Assembly: GCF_023065955.2 (NCBI RefSeq)
Contig: NC_079873.1
Location: forward strand, 100,230,128 to 100,294,127
Source of the DNA: Ursus arctos
Taxonomy: Eukaryota > Chordata > Mammalia > Carnivora > Ursidae
Length of the DNA stretch: 64,000 bases
Direction: 5' to 3'
Shown here: positions 44,121-56,944 of the stretch, in pieces
Layout: every line of letters begins with the position of its first letter
Position numbering within the stretch: the first letter of the stretch is position 1
Translations under genes and position numbers: made by a program
Notes under the pieces: generated by a model
Told to the model about the DNA's origin: nothing
Database searches by the model: none
Seen by the model: the letters and a program-made list of their open reading frames with translations, nothing else

Positions 44121-46050
44121 TTTGCTTTTAGAAACACAAGCATACTACATATACACACTACAATTTTCTCATTTCACTTAATATAACTTGTTTATACCTA
44201 CAGGTCATTAGATATGGTTCTGTTACTTTTTCTAATGTTTTAATATGGTCATGCACTCTTTTACACAATTTTACACCAATGGCATTATACTATTCTTGTT
44301 TGATAGGCTTTGGGGGTATGATTATTTTTTCTATTTTACTTACCTCTCCCAGACGGCCTACCTCTAAACTTCAACTCTGGTACAGAGATTGCATTAAGGT
44401 TATTTGTGGAAAGAGGATTTAACAAGTATTGAAAGAGATGGGTGGTATTTGTTTCCTGATTGTTTTACCTATCAGTAAATACAATTAAACTTATGTTTGT
44501 GGGAACAAATTCTTGAGTCAACATCGTAGTGAGTATGTATGTGTTAACATCTAATAGCAAAGAATTAATATCATAATGAGTACATATATGTACAATAGGT
44601 TTTGCTTTTTTTACATCCCCATCTCACTTTTCTTATTCAATAACAACCTGTGAAAATTGCTCCATCACAACTGGTATAGCCCTAATTTATTATCTTAATG
44701 GTTATATAACATTGTAAGTTCTGACTGCTTCATAATTTATTTAACTAACAACATAAATATAAGAATTCCATTTTTTTCTTATTGTCTCTACAAACAATGC
44801 TGTAGCAAACATACATATACATGTATTCTCTCATAGTGGTGTTTTTATTGCCATGGGCTCAATTCCTAGTAGTAGAACTGTGACCTTAGAAGATATGCAT
44901 ATTTTAAAATTTAATAGTTCTATCAAATCACTTTTCCAAAGAGCTCTAATAGTTCAAATTCAAAGCCTGCATTATATGAAAGCAATATTTTCCCTCATGT
45001 CACTCACATCCTAGAAGGGCTTTTCTTTTACTTTTTTGCAAATAAAAAATAACACATGAAAGCTAGTATCACATTTTTACATGTATTTATCAGTAATTTT
45101 AACATCTTTTCAAATGTGTGAGTTGTTTTAATTTTCCCTTTCAAATTGCCTTTTCATGCTCTTTGCTCATTTTTACCTCCATGGAGAGCTTAATTTTCTT
45201 TTAACAAATTCCTTTGAGTTACCAGTGTTAGCATCAACCTTGTGTTGGTTGGAAATGCCCCACCTCCAATCTACTATATCAGAATCTCCATTTTAATGAG
45301 ATGCCAGGTATTTATCCTAAATTTTGAGAAACATTAATATAGATATTGCATCTATTCTTGTATACTACTTTGTTATTTCCAGACTTATTTTTTTATATAT
45401 TGACATTGTTTAATGCATCTTTTGCCTTAGAAAACTTATGAATGTTTCATAAATTGAAAGGCTTACTTTATTTCTTTTACAGACTTTATGTTTCTTATCT
45501 TGATGAAGAACTTCTGTATCCCTAGATTGCATATTTCGTCTCATACATATTTTAAGATTTTTTAGTTTACTTTAACTATTTAATACATGCTTTTATTTTT
45601 ATATATTGGGGAATAGAGCTTGAATTTATATTTTTACAGATGATTTCCAGTTGCATTTATAACACACATTACATAAACCATTCTCTTATCATTCAATTGA
45701 TACTATGTGTGTATTATATTAAATTATCACAGGTCCTAGGATCTGTTCCTGAATTCTTTACTCTGTTTCTCTGATATGTTTCTCTATCCCTACATCAATA
45801 CCATGTTGATTTGATTATGGTAACTTTATGAAATATTCTGATATCTAGAAAGGCAATGACTGCTCACTATTGTTTTTAAACTTTTCTTGGTTGTTCTTCC
45901 AAATGCATTTTAAATTATCTTTGTTTCTAAAAAAAATTTACTAATACATAACTCTGGGATTGTAATTGGAATGTCACTAAACCTATCTATTAAGTTTAGT
46001 ATCATTTGCATTTTTGTGGCATAAAGACCTTACATAAAATAGTATGATAT
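44121..46050 (-). mobile_element. Ancient L1M ORF2 remnant, minus strand
   Basis: Complementary L1 ORF2 text is recognisable but highly diverged: CAAACAATGCTGTAGCAAAC near 44792, CAATTCCTAGTAGTAGAACT near 44860, TTCTTATCTTGATGAAGAAC near 45490, and TTGATTTGATTATGGTAACT near 45808. It reads from the ORF2 C-terminal region at the left toward the thumb/palm region at the right, so the element is on the minus strand. No 3' UTR is clear. A MER5-like piece interrupts it at about 45268-45345. Confidence 0.65.
45262..45345. mobile_element. MER5-like DNA transposon fragment
   Basis: TATCAGAATCTCCATTTTAA, TGAGATGCCAGGTATTTATC and TTTTGAGAAACATT fit the terminal part of a MER5A-type element; the surrounding L1M text continues on both sides. 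Confidence 0.5.
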
Positions 46051-46063
46051 CTTTTTTTTCTTT

Positions 46064-46565
46064 TTTTTAAATTAAGGTATAGTTGACACACAATATTGCA
46101 TTAGTTTCAGGTGTACAACATAGTGATTCAACAAGTTTATTCATTATGCTATGCTAACGACAAGAGTAGCTACCATCTGTTATCATGCATGCTATTAAAA
46201 TAATACTATTATCCCCTAGGCAGTACCGTTTATTTCCACACCTTATTCATTCCATAGCTGGAAGCCTGTATGTCCCACTTCCCTTCACACATTTTGCCAA
46301 TCCTCCAAACCCTCTCCCTTCTGACAACCATCAGTTTGTTCTCTGTATTTATTGGTCTGTTTCTGTTTTTTGTTTGCTTATTTTTCATTTGTTTTGTTTT
46401 TGAAAATTCACATATAAGGAAAAATCATGTTATTTGTCTTTTTCTGATTTCTTTTACTTAGCAAAATATATTCTGTATCCCATCTATGTTGTCCTAAATG
46501 GAAAGATATCATCCTTTTTGTGGTTCATTAATATTCCATTGTGTATGTAGGTATATAAACATTCC
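46064..46565 (-). mobile_element. Older L1 3' end, minus strand
   Basis: TTAAGGTATAGTTGACACAC, CATTAGTTTCAGGTGTACAA, then the complement of the ORF2 end (GTCTTTTTCTGATTTCTTTT; TTAATATTCCATTGTGTATG). It breaks off at about 46565, where a second L1 3' end starts, so two L1 3' ends lie in tandem. Confidence 0.82.
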
Positions 46566-46584
46566 ATAATCTTTTCTTAAATTT

Positions 46585-49428
46585 TTTAAAAAATTATTTT
46601 TTAAATTCCAATATAATTAACATGTGGTGTTATATTAATTTCACATGTATAATATAGTGATTCAACAACTCTATACATTACTCAGTGCTCATCATAGTGA
46701 GTGTACTTCTAAGCTCTTTCATCTATTTAACCAAACCCCCAACTGGCTCCCCTCTGGCAATCACAAATTTGTTCTCTACATTTAAGAGTTTGGTGCTTTT
46801 GTTTGTTTGCTGTTTTTTCTCTTTGTTCATATGTTTTGTTTCTTAAATTCCATATATGAGTGAAATCATATGGTATTAGTCTTTCTCTGAATGACTTATT
46901 TCACTTAACATTATGCCATCTAGATATATACATGTTGTTGCAAATGGCAGAATTTCATTCTTTTTTATGGCTGAGTAATATTCCATTGTATACACGTACC
47001 ACATCTTTATTCATTCATCAGTCAATTGACACTTGGGCTGTTTCTATAATTTGGCTGTTGTAGATAATGCTGTTATAAACATCAGGGTGGATATATCCCT
47101 TCAAATCAGTGTTTTTGTACTGTTTAGGTAAATACCTAGTGGTGCAATTATTGGATCAGAGGGTATTTCTGTTTTTAACATTTTGAAGAACCTCTATGCT
47201 CTTTTCTAGAGTGGCTGCACCAGTTTGATTCCCACCAACAGGGCAAAATGTTCCCTTTTTTCTACATCCTAGCTAACCTCTGTTGTTTCCTGTGTTGTTA
47301 ATTTTAACCATTCTGACAGGCGTGAGGTGGTATCTTACTGTAGTTTTTATTGCATTTCCCCGATGATGACTGATGCTGAGCATGTTTTCATGGGTCTTTT
47401 AGCCATTTGTATATCTTCTTTGAAGAAATGTCTATTCATGTCTTCTGCCCATTTTTTTAACTGGATTATTTGGTTTTGGATGTTTAATTTTATATTTTTT
47501 TAATAATACAATCTGAATTTTATATGTTTTTTAAATATATTTTGGATACTAACCCTATTATCAGATATGTTACTTTCAAATATCTTCTCCCATTCTATAG
47601 GTTGCCTTTTAGTTTTGCTGTTTATTTTCTTCACTGTGCAGCTTTTTATCTTGATGAAGTCCTAATAGCTTTTGTTTGTTTTTTGTTTCTGTTGTTATTT
47701 TGGGTTTTTGTTTGTTTGTTTCCCTTGCCACAGGAGACATATCTAGTAAGAAGTTGCTAATGCCAATGTCAAAGAGGTTGCTGTCTGTGTTCTCCTCTAG
47801 GATTTTGATGGTTTTCTGTCTCACATTTAGGTCTTTGATCCATATGGAATTTGTTTTTGTGTATCATGTAAGGAAGTGGTCCAGTTTCATTCTTCTGCAC
47901 GTTGTTGTCCAGGTTTCCCAACACCATTTGTTGATACTTTTTTTCCATTAGATATTCTTTCTTGCTTTGTCAAAGATTAGTTGATCATATAGTTGTGGGT
48001 TCATTTCTGGGTTTTCTAATCTGTTCCATTGATCTATATGGCTATTTTTTTGCACCAGAACCATACCATCTTGATTGCTAAAACTTTGTAAAGTAACTTA
48101 AAGTCCGTAATTGTGATGGCTCCAGCTTTGCTTTTCTTTTTCAAGGTTGCCTTGGCTATTCAGGGTCTTTTGTTGTTCCATACAAATTTTAGGATCATTT
48201 GTTCTAGGTCTGTGAAAAATGCTCATTTTATGTTGATAGAAATTGCATTAAATGCATAGATTGCTTTGGGTAATATCAACATTTTAACAATATTTCTTCT
48301 TCTAATCCACAAGCATGGAATGTTTATCCATTTTTTTGTGTCATCTTCAACTTCTTTCATCAGTGTTTTATAGTTTTCAGAGTACAGATCATTTACTTCT
48401 TTGATTGGGTTTATTCCTAGGTATCTTATGGCTTTGGTGCAATTGTAAATGGGATTGATTCCTTGATTTCTCTTTCTGCTACTTAATAATTGTTGTATAG
48501 AAATGCAACAGATTTCTGTACGTTGATTGTGTATACTACAATTTTACTGATTTCTAGCAATTTTTTGGTGGGAGTCTTTTGGGTTTTCTAAATAAAGTAT
48601 CATGTCATCTGCAAATAGTGAAATTTTTCCTTCTTTCTTGCCAATTTGGGTGCCTTTTATTTCTTTTTGTTGAATGATTGCTGATGTTAGGATTTCCAGT
48701 ACTATGTTAAATAACAGTGGAGAGTGTGGACATCCCTGTCTTGTTCCTGACCATAGAACAAAAGCTCTCAGTTTTTTCCCAGTGAGGATGATATTAGCTG
48801 TGGATTTTTCATATATTAACTTTATTATGCTGAACTATGTTCCCTCTATTCCTACTTTGTTGAGGGTTTTTATCATAAGTGGATGTTGTACTTTGTCAAA
48901 TGTTTTGCTGCATGTATTGAAAGGATCAAATGGTTCTTATCCTTTCTTTTATTAATGTGGAGTATCACATTGATTGATTTGCAAGTATTGAGTGTGGTTA
49001 ATTTTTTTTTTAAGATTTTATTTATTTATTTGACAGAGAGATACAGCCAGTGAGAGAGGGAACACAAGCAGGGGAACTGGGAGAGGGAGAAGCAGGCTCC
49101 CAGCAGACCAGGGAGCCCTATGCAGGGCTCTACCCCAGGACCCTGGGATCATGCCCTGAGCTGAAGGCAGACGCTTAACGACTGAGCCACCCAGGCGCCC
49201 CTTGGTGGTCAATAATTTTTAATGTCCTATTGGGTTTGATTTGCTAGTATTTTATGAGAAATTTTGCATCCATGTTCAGCAGGGATATTGGTTTGTAGTT
49301 TTCTTTTTCTTTTTCTTTTTTTTTTATTGGAGTCTTTGTCTGATTTTGGTATCAGGGTACCGCTGGCCTCATAAAGTTAATTTGGAAGTTTTCCTTCCAT
49401 TTTTATTTTTTGGAATACTTTGAGAGGA
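46585..49428 (-). mobile_element. 5'-truncated L1, minus strand (about 2.8 kb)
   Basis: The 3' UTR complement begins at about 46585 (AAATTCCAATATAATTAACA). ORF2 follows in antisense from its end (about 46860) up to the RT region near 49428. Recognisable reversed ORF2 landmarks include the minus-strand stretch 47609-47824 (RQKTIKILEENTDSNLFDIG) and the complement of the FADDM palm region near 48600 (ATCATGTCATCTGC). A Can-SINE sits at 49001-49201. No long frame survives. Confidence 0.85.
49001..49201 (-). mobile_element. Can-SINE, minus strand
   Basis: TAAGATTTTATTTATTTATT, GAACACAAGCAGGGGAACTG, CAGGACCCTGGGATCATGCC and the head complement GAGCCACCCAGGCGCCCC, ending at 49201. It interrupts minus-strand L1 ORF2 text. 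Flanks around GTGGTTAATTTTT (left) and GTGGTCAATAATTTTT (right) suggest a diverged TSD. Confidence 0.92.
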
Positions 49429-49862
49429 ATATATATATATATATAATGGAATATTATTCAGCCATCAAAAAGAATGGAATCTTGCCACTTGCAATGATGT
49501 GGATGAAACTAGAGAGTATTATGCTAAGATAAATAAATCAGTCAGAGACAAATACCATATGATTTCACTCATATGCAGAATTTAAGAAACAAGACAGATA
49601 AACGTAGGGGAAGGGAAGGAAAAATAAAATAAGATGAAAATTGAGAGAGAGGCAAACCATGAGAGACTCTTAACTCTAGGAAACAAACAGGGTTGCTGGA
49701 GGGGTGGTGGGTGGGGGGGAAGGGAAAATTGGGTGATGAGCATTATGGAGGGCACTTGATGTAATGAGCACTGGGTGTTATGTGCAACTGATGAATCACT
49801 AAATTCTACCTCTGAAACTAATAAAAAGTAATAAATAAAATAATAAAATAAAATAAAATAAT
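49429..49862 (+). mobile_element. L1 3' end, plus strand, starting in a TA tract
   Basis: Begins with (TA)n, then AATGGAATATTATTCAGCCA, the end of ORF2, a 3' UTR (GAGCACTGGGTGTTATGTGC, CTACCTCTGAAACTAATAAA) and a (AAATA)n-type tail (49835-49862). It abuts the minus-strand L1 at 49428 head to head. It may be a separate insertion or the inverted half of a rearranged one. Confidence 0.82.
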
Positions 49863-49865
49863 GAA

Positions 49866-50227
49866 AAACCTCTCCCAGATCCACTACTTCAGTGTCATGG
49901 TCTTGTTTCAGGCCTTCAGCATCTCACTGACATAATCACATAAGCCCTGGAGTGGTCTTCTTGCTTCTATATTTTGCAGGTTTACAGTCTTCTTTTTGAA
50001 AAGAGACATGTATGCACAAAATAATAGCCTCAAAGGTGACAATGTTGTGTTGGGATTTCATGAGCACAGACCATTTTTATTCAATATATTCCCAGGGGGA
50101 CAGGTTTCAACTACGTACAGAGAGTTAATTAAGCTAACTAATGATTACTGGTTAATGAAAGAATACCAAATAGAACCCTAATTAATGAGTAAGTTAATAA
50201 TGATTCCCTATTTCCAGGCATTAGTCT
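49866..50227. other. Unique DNA, no gene seen
   Basis: No recognised repeat. A 61-codon plus-strand frame (49996-50181) shows no family features. Confidence 0.5.
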
Positions 50228-50240
50228 CAATTTCTTTTTA

Positions 50241-50442
50241 TTTTATTTTATTTATTTATTTATTTATGCAATGTTCCATGATTCATTATTTGCGTATAAC
50301 ACCCAGTGAACCATGCAATTTGTGCCCTCCTTAATACCCATCACTGGCCTATCCCAATCCCCCACCCCCTCCCCTCTGAAACCCTCCATTTGTTTCCCAG
50401 AGTCCACAGTCTCTCATGGTTCATTCCCCCTTCTGTTTACCC
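50241..50442 (-). mobile_element. L1 3' UTR stub, minus strand, with TSD
   Basis: Identical 13-bp flanks CAATTTCTTTTTA at 50228-50240 and 50443-50455. Between them is a (TTTA)n tail complement, then ATGATTCATTATTTGCGTAT and the UTR complement to CATTCCCCCTTCTGTTTAC. A young 5'-truncated insertion of about 200 bp. Confidence 0.93.
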
Positions 50443-50455
50443 CAATTTCTTTTTA

Positions 50456-51140
50456 ATCAGTTATATATTGCTTGGTATAATCATAGGATATAATAGTAAT
50501 ACTGGAAATATCAGCAGTAAATACTCTACCTAATTATATTTTATTCCCTGCCTACATAAAACATTGTTTTAAACCAAATTTGTATAGCTTGTATCATACA
50601 CTGGGGAAAGATATTTTTATAATGATGCTACTTTTATTTTTATGTAAATTATTTTAATGTTTCTTTTTCTTTTTTAAAGGTAGTTTGAAATGCTAGAGTC
50701 AAATTACTGAGGCTCACTCCAGCTCACCACTGCCAACACGTTCAAACACACATGTGCAAACACATACATACACATATATTCACCTTACAAAATTTTCTTA
50801 CCTAGAAAAAGAAAAATGTTTTTGCTTTTTCATTTTTTCTTTAACTTAATTTTTCCTAAAATATCATTCCCAAATTGAGTCATTTGTCTTTTCTCCTCTC
50901 TCAACTTTAAAATGCTTTTTTAAAAATTTGTCTCTTTAGATATCGCAAGGTGATACTTAATTGTGTGATATATCATATTTGATTACACAGTCACATTGCC
51001 TTAAACTGTGTCCATAATGAACACAATGTGGCTGAAGTAATTTGTCATGATATAGCACAGCACCTGGTTTGCTGGTCTGTAACATCCAATGTAGGTTCCT
51101 GAAGTGGAAAAGAAGAAAGGAGTAGTAAGTTAAAACACAC
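50456..51140. other. Unique DNA, no gene seen
   Basis: AT-rich sequence; includes a CA/TA-rich patch near 50740-50780. No recognised element or coding region. Confidence 0.5.
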
Positions 51141-51149
51141 TAATTTCAG

Positions 51150-51348
51150 GGCTGCCTGGGTGGCTCAGTCGTTAAGCGTTTGCCTTTGGCTCAGGCTGTG
51201 ATCCCAGCATTCTGGGATCGAGCCCTGTATCAGGCTCTGCCGCTGGGAGCCTGCTTCTTCTCTCCCACTCCCCCTGCTTGTGATCCCTCTCTTGCTGGCT
51301 GTCTCTCTCTCTGTCAAATAAATAAATAAAATCTTTTAAAAACCCCAG
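51150..51348 (+). mobile_element. Can-SINE, plus strand, with TSD
   Basis: GGCTGCCTGGGTGGCTCAGT, TTAAGCGTTTGCCTTTGGCT, TTCTGGGATCGAGCCCTGTA, ACTCCCCCTGCTTGTGATCC and CAAATAAATAAATAAAATC. Nine-base flanks TAATTTCAG at 51141-51149 and 51349-51357. Close to the bear-like type at 28061. Confidence 0.94.
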
Positions 51349-51357
51349 TAATTTCAG

Positions 51358-53825
51358 AATTTTGAATTTCTACATATCTGTTTATAACATGGGAGAGCCA
51401 GATGGAGTTTCCAAATAGAGCTGCTCAGTCATCAGAAATGTGTAGAAATAAATATTTTGTTCCATCAGAGTCTGTTCAAAGATTGTGTCACTCTCTGCAG
51501 CCTGTCCTAATGACTAAATTGAAATTTACTTTTTAAATAGAAAAGCATTTTTCAGCTTAGTTTCAATCTTAGTCTACCGAGTGGTGACATAGCATTACGT
51601 AAAAAAGAAATAGGGTTACTAACTCTTTTGTGACTATTACCATAAATGCAAGCTCTCAAGAGCCAAGCCTAATAAAAAAAAAACAACAATTTAATCAGTT
51701 GACTCCAGGAAATATATATCTAAAATATATTTCTATTTTTTGAATGTCATAGTAGCCTTGAAAAACTCATAGGAAACTGAAATTTAGAAAAATTCTGAAA
51801 AGCCAAAGAAGTTTTTTTCACTGAGATCATTTTGCTATTGCATTGCTTTATCTGTCAAACATATCTTTGTCAAGGTCTTTCAATTTGAAATTGCATAAGG
51901 TTTCAGAGGCACTCAATGCTACATGAGGATTTTCTAATTTATATGTGACATGTGTGGCTTTAAACACAATATTTTTACCAGTGAGTTGATAAAAGCTCAC
52001 CAAGAAACAAAGAAATTCCACTTTTTGTGTAACCTATACATAATTAGATTTGGTATTTACTATATTCTTAAAACTTTTAGGAGTATTCAACATAGTATAC
52101 AGATACCTATTGTTATCTTCCTGGAGCTCTTGGGGTGTTGGGACCCTAAATTTAGAAACCAATGCATTGCTTCTTTCTTTAAATCTATTGAGGTAACTTT
52201 TGAATAATTCTTTTATCACGCTGGTATTTTTAATATGCTTATGTTAGTCCATCTCCTGTATGGAAGGGAGACATCATCATATGACCATGATTTTATACTT
52301 TTGCTATTCTTGAAACCTATAAATGTAATAAATACCCCATGTGTAAAAGAAAGTAATTGGCTAAGACTAATGGAAAGATATACTATACTAAATAGAGATA
52401 GGATAAGGAGGGAGTCAATATTTTAGAACAATGACTTAAGAAAATGAAAGTAGTAATTTCTATGGTGTATTAAATGATCAGAGTGCTCTGATTTTTCCAA
52501 AAATAATTAAAAAAAACTGATCACATTCTCACTATCTAGGAAGAGATGGTCTTTTTAACTAATATGTAAGATAAAAGATTTTGGATACTTCTTTGTGTTT
52601 CTTTTTACTATTCAATTGTGTTAGTTTCTTCTAAAGTAACCTTTAAACTCAATTTACCTAGATTTCTCTCATTCAATCATTCCTTTATTTCTTCATAAAA
52701 TATTTACATATCACTGCACATATAAAGATATATAGATGAAAGAAACTAACATATACTGAGTACCTACTTATGATAAGTACAGTGCTAAAAATTTTCAGCA
52801 TATAATAATTATTGTATTCATCTTTTGGTCTTCATTTTATAAACAAAGAAACTGTTGCACAAGAGTTAAATACCATGCAATCCCTCAACTAATATGTATA
52901 ACACAAAACACAAAACACTGATGCCGGCTTTTGAAAAACTTGTGATCTAGTGAGAGAGTGAAGCAATACCCTAAATAACTAGAATGTGAAGCAGGTGCAT
53001 TTCATGCCATAACAAATATAGGAAAAGCCTTATGTATCAATTCAGCAAAGGTTGCTAGATAGCATTGACTTAGCAGTGTGTTTCTTTTAGTAAACAGGAT
53101 AGTATTTTCTATGTTTATGATTTGCATCACTTTTTTCCCCCAATACAAGTCTTACGAGGGAATATAGAGCTTTTGGCAAAGCTTTAGCATGAAAGTGAAA
53201 TCTTATTTTCTTGTTATCTGTTGACAGAGCCAGAAATAATTTCTTTGAAGTGAATCTTACCCCACCACCCTTGTATTTGTAATCCCCGAAGTTGATTACC
53301 TTTTCATGGGAATATAAATGTAACACACAAGAATATATATCTATATCTATCTATCTATATAATTTTTTTTCCTTTGAGATACCAACTAAAACCCCAAGTA
53401 CTCTTTGTCATTCTCTCCATCTCATATCTAGTTATGGAAAACTACTTCTATCAATGGATTCATGCTGCACCATAGGGATCAAGCATTACCTCATAATTCT
53501 ATTCCTCACTTTTTAACTGTACTGTATTTTTTATTGAAGTATAATTCTACTTTTGATTTTTACTGAAACAACCTTTCTCCTCATTAATAAGAAAAGTTAA
53601 TTTTTTAAAGAGGTGTTTGGTAATCTAGTATGTGTGGAGATTTTTGAGAAAAAGGAGGTGATATAAAAACTTACAATGGTAGGAGTCATCAAAATTTAGG
53701 ACTGCAGATTACTTTCTTATTACTTATTGAAACAATTGGGAATTCATAGTAAAGTAAATATAATAAAATGTTAGAATCATTCCTGTTTTCCTCAAGTTTA
53801 GGTTTTAAATGATAAAATTAAATTC
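51358..53825. other. Mostly unique DNA, no gene seen
   Basis: About 2.5 kb without a young repeat. A possible L2/MIR relic (minus) lies at 52670-52860 (CATTCAATCATTCCTTTATT; TACTGAGTACCTACTTATGA). A (TATC)n tract lies at 53332-53361. Open frames of up to 85 codons (51950-52207) carry no recognised domain. Confidence 0.5.
52670..52860 (-). mobile_element. Possible L2/MIR relic
   Basis: ATTCAATCATTCCTTTATTT, then ACTGAGTACCTACTTATGAT, AGTACAGTGCTAAAAATTTT and CATTTTATAAACAAAGAAAC fit the order of an old L2/MIR 3' region in complement. Strong divergence leaves the family open. Confidence 0.4.
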
Positions 53826-54766
53826 ATTTTCCCTTTTTTATTGAAATGTAATTGACATATAATGTTATATGAATTTCAGATGTATACATGTTGATTTAAT
53901 AATTCTATACATTACTCAAAGCTCACCATGGTAAGTGTAGTCATCATTTGTCACCATATAACATTATAACTATATATAACATACACAACTATATTCCCTA
54001 TGTTGTACTTTTCATCTCTGTGACTTATTTATTTTATAGCTGGAAGATTGTACCTCTCAGTCCCTTTTATCTGTTTTTCCATCCCCCCTTCTCACTCCCC
54101 TCTAGCAATCACCAGTTTGTTCTCTGTATTTAAGTCTGCTTTTTGTTTGTTCATTCATTTTTTTTAGATTCTTCATATATGCAAAATCACATAGAATTTG
54201 TCTTTCTCTGCCTGAATTATTTCACTTAGCATAATACCTTCTATGTCCATCAATGTCATCACAAATGGCAATATCTCATACTTTCCTACGGTTGAGTAAT
54301 ATCCCCTTGTATATTTATACACCACAACTTCTTTATCCACTTGTCTATCAAAAACACTTGGGTTGCTTCTATATCTTGGCTATTGTAAATAACGCTGCAA
54401 TAAACATAAGGGTGCATATATCCTTACAAACTAGTGTTTTTGTTTTCTTTCAGTAAATATCCGGTAGTGGGTATGATATTTCTATTTAAAATTTTTTGAG
54501 GAGCTTCCATACTGTTTTCCACAGCAGTTGCACCAATTCATATTCTCACTAACAGTGTGTGAGTTTTCCCTTTTCTCCACATCCTCATCAACATGTTATT
54601 TCTTGTCTTTTTGATTCTAGCCATTCTGATTGATATGACATGATGTCTCATGGTTTTGATTAACATTTCCCTAATGATTAGTGATGTTGAGTATCTTTTC
54701 CCGTATCTATTGGCCCTCTGTATTTCTTTGGAAAAATGTCTATGCTGGTCTTCTGCCCATTTTTAA

Positions 54767-54808
<42 letters not shown>

Positions 54809-55517
54809 GAGTTGTGTAAGTACTTTATACATTTTGGATATTAACCCCTTATTGGATATATCATTTGCAAATATTTTTTTCCCACTCACTATTTGCATTT
54901 TTGTTTTGCCGATGATTTCCTTTGCTGTGCAAAAATGTTTTGTTTTGGGGTAGTTCCAATAGTTTAACGTTTGCTTTTGTTTTCCTTCTCTGAGGAGACA
55001 TATTCATAAATATGTTGTTAAGGCTGATATCCAAGATATTACTGCCTATGTTTTCTTTTAGTACTTTTATGATTTCAGGTTCCACAGTTGGGTGTTAATT
55101 TATTTTGAGTTAAATTTTTGTGTATGGTGTAAGAAAGTGCTCCGGTTTCATTTTTTTTTTTTTGCATGTAACTGTGCAGTTTACATCTAGCTGCACTATT
55201 TATTTCCAGTGCATATTCTCCAGTGCATATTCTTGTCTCCTTTGTCATGGGTTAATTGACCATATTGGTATGGGTTTGTTTCCGGGCTCTCTATCTCATT
55301 CCATTGACCTATGTGTCTATTTTTGTGCCAGTAACATAGTGTATGGATTACTATAGTTTTGTAGTATATTTTGCAATCTGGAATTGTGATTACTTCCAGC
55401 TTTGTTCTTCTTTCTTAAGATTGTTTTGGCTATTTGAGGTCTTTTGTACTATCATACAAATTTTAGGATTATTTGTTCAGGTTGCCTGAAAAATAGGGAT
55501 TGCTTTGAATCTGTAGG
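53826..55517 (-). mobile_element. L1MA-like, minus strand, 5' truncated
   Basis: The 3' UTR complement starts at 53838 (TTTATTGAAATGTAATTGAC). The ORF2 end follows from about 54160, and ORF2 continues in antisense to about 55517 (AGGGATTGCTTTGAATCTGT), where it stops. A minus-strand frame at 54861-55085 preserves EIIKVLKENIGSNILDIS. A (TG)n tract interrupts it. Confidence 0.85.
54769..54807. repeat. (TG)n microsatellite inside L1
   Basis: About 19 uninterrupted TG units in the minus-strand L1 ORF2. The alternating purine-pyrimidine run is long enough to be length-polymorphic. Confidence 0.95.
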
Positions 55518-56131
55518 TAATTAAAGAAAAGGGTTTGAGCACAAGCCAAGAAGTTTACACCTTCATAAGCAGTGACCATGTGACATCATAAGAACATAGA
55601 GATCAGTTTGGCAAGAACTTGTTTACATTTTTGCAAATGTAACATTGCTCTGTACAATTACTAGTCACCTGTTGAGGGTTGGGCAGATGCTATTTTCCAT
55701 TTCTGCCAAAGGTACACAGTTCTCTTGTTGCTGAATTGTCCAGTTTTTCACACAGGGTCTCCTCCTACAGACTTTTATATTTTTAATTATTATGTAAATC
55801 TTGGTTTTATTTTAATACTGATGTCAGTATTTCAACTGCTGTAAAATTATAAACTTTTATACTTCAATGAGTCCCCAAGGAGCTAGTTTCCTTTGCTCAT
55901 GGATGCAGACATGCTTCACACCATTTACAGCTACACTTCAGCCTCCAGCTGGCTGTATGAAAAAGAAAATGAGACCTGGCCCCTACTCTCCTGCATTTGT
56001 TCTTCTTTCTGCAGAACCTGGGTTGTGTGATTATGAGCCTCAGATCCAAAGTCATCCAGTGTCTCATTTCTGCAGTACTTTCTTTGTGTTTACATTGCAT
56101 TTTGTCTCTGTTGCTATTTGGAGTAATTAAA
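55518..56131. other. Unique DNA, no gene seen
   Basis: No recognised repeat. An 87-codon plus-strand frame (55867-56130) in slightly GC-richer DNA is not supported by any domain or splice context. Confidence 0.5.
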
Positions 56132-56145
56132 CTGTTTGTATTTTT

Positions 56146-56338
56146 TAAGATTTATTTATTTATTTGAGAGAGAGAGAGCACAAGAAGGAGGGGCAGGGAG
56201 AGGGAGAGAGAATCTCAAGCAGACTCCATGCTCAGAGCAGAGCCCAAAATGTGGCTCAATCTCATGACCATGAGATCATGACCTGAGTCAAAACCAAGAG
56301 TCAGACACTCAACTGACTGCACCACCCAGGCGCCCCAG
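56146..56338 (-). mobile_element. Older Can-SINE, minus strand
   Basis: AAGATTTATTTATTTATTTG, AATCTCAAGCAGACTCCATG, ACCATGAGATCATGACCTGA and the head complement CACCACCCAGGCGCCCC. Flanks CTGTTTGTATTTTT (56132-56145) and CTGTTTTTATTTTT (56339-56352) are a TSD with one mismatch. Same older subfamily as the copy at 7226. Confidence 0.92.
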
Positions 56339-56944
56339 CTGTTTTTATTTTTTTTAAATCCTAGACTTATTTTATAAAATGTCTTTTTGAAAGTTACAAA
56401 CAAGTAAGAAACAATATGACCTTCAGAAAATTTTTCTGTTACTTTTTGTCAAATGAAGACAGAACACAAAAACTAGTGACAGTAATTACAAGTAAATTCT
56501 GAAAATACTATTCTGATTACATCCAAGCAATTAAATCTCACCCAGGCTAACTTGGATTTCCATTAACTTTCACAATTCAATAGATCCCTGACATGCAAAG
56601 TAATATGTTTATATATTCAACTGGGGGAAACATCAAGGCAAACTGTAGATTATAAAAAAGCCAAGTTGTGCAAGAGAATATTCCACTCAACAGCCTTGAA
56701 TAGTAACAGATCAAACACATAAGGGCCTGGTACAGAGAAAAAAGTTCATTGCCAGGGAGCTACCACTAACCTGAGCATCAGGAGTTTTGAGTACTGACTC
56801 TGTTACAAAGGAATTAAACTTGATTATCATTAAGATGCTTTCAAGATATGTGGTTCTGTGGCGCTAGTACCAAAAAATACCAATAGCATGACATATACAT
56901 GGAAAGTGTGTGGTTTAGAATAATTAGTTAAGGATGAGTTAAGT

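Noticed and set aside
54769..54807. (TG)n tract as a regulatory Z-DNA element
   Set aside because: It lies inside an old L1 and dinucleotide runs are common in mammals; nothing else suggests a role.
55867..56130. 87-codon plus-strand frame with several Cys and Pro
   Set aside because: No recognised family and not bounded by convincing splice sites; left as unique DNA.
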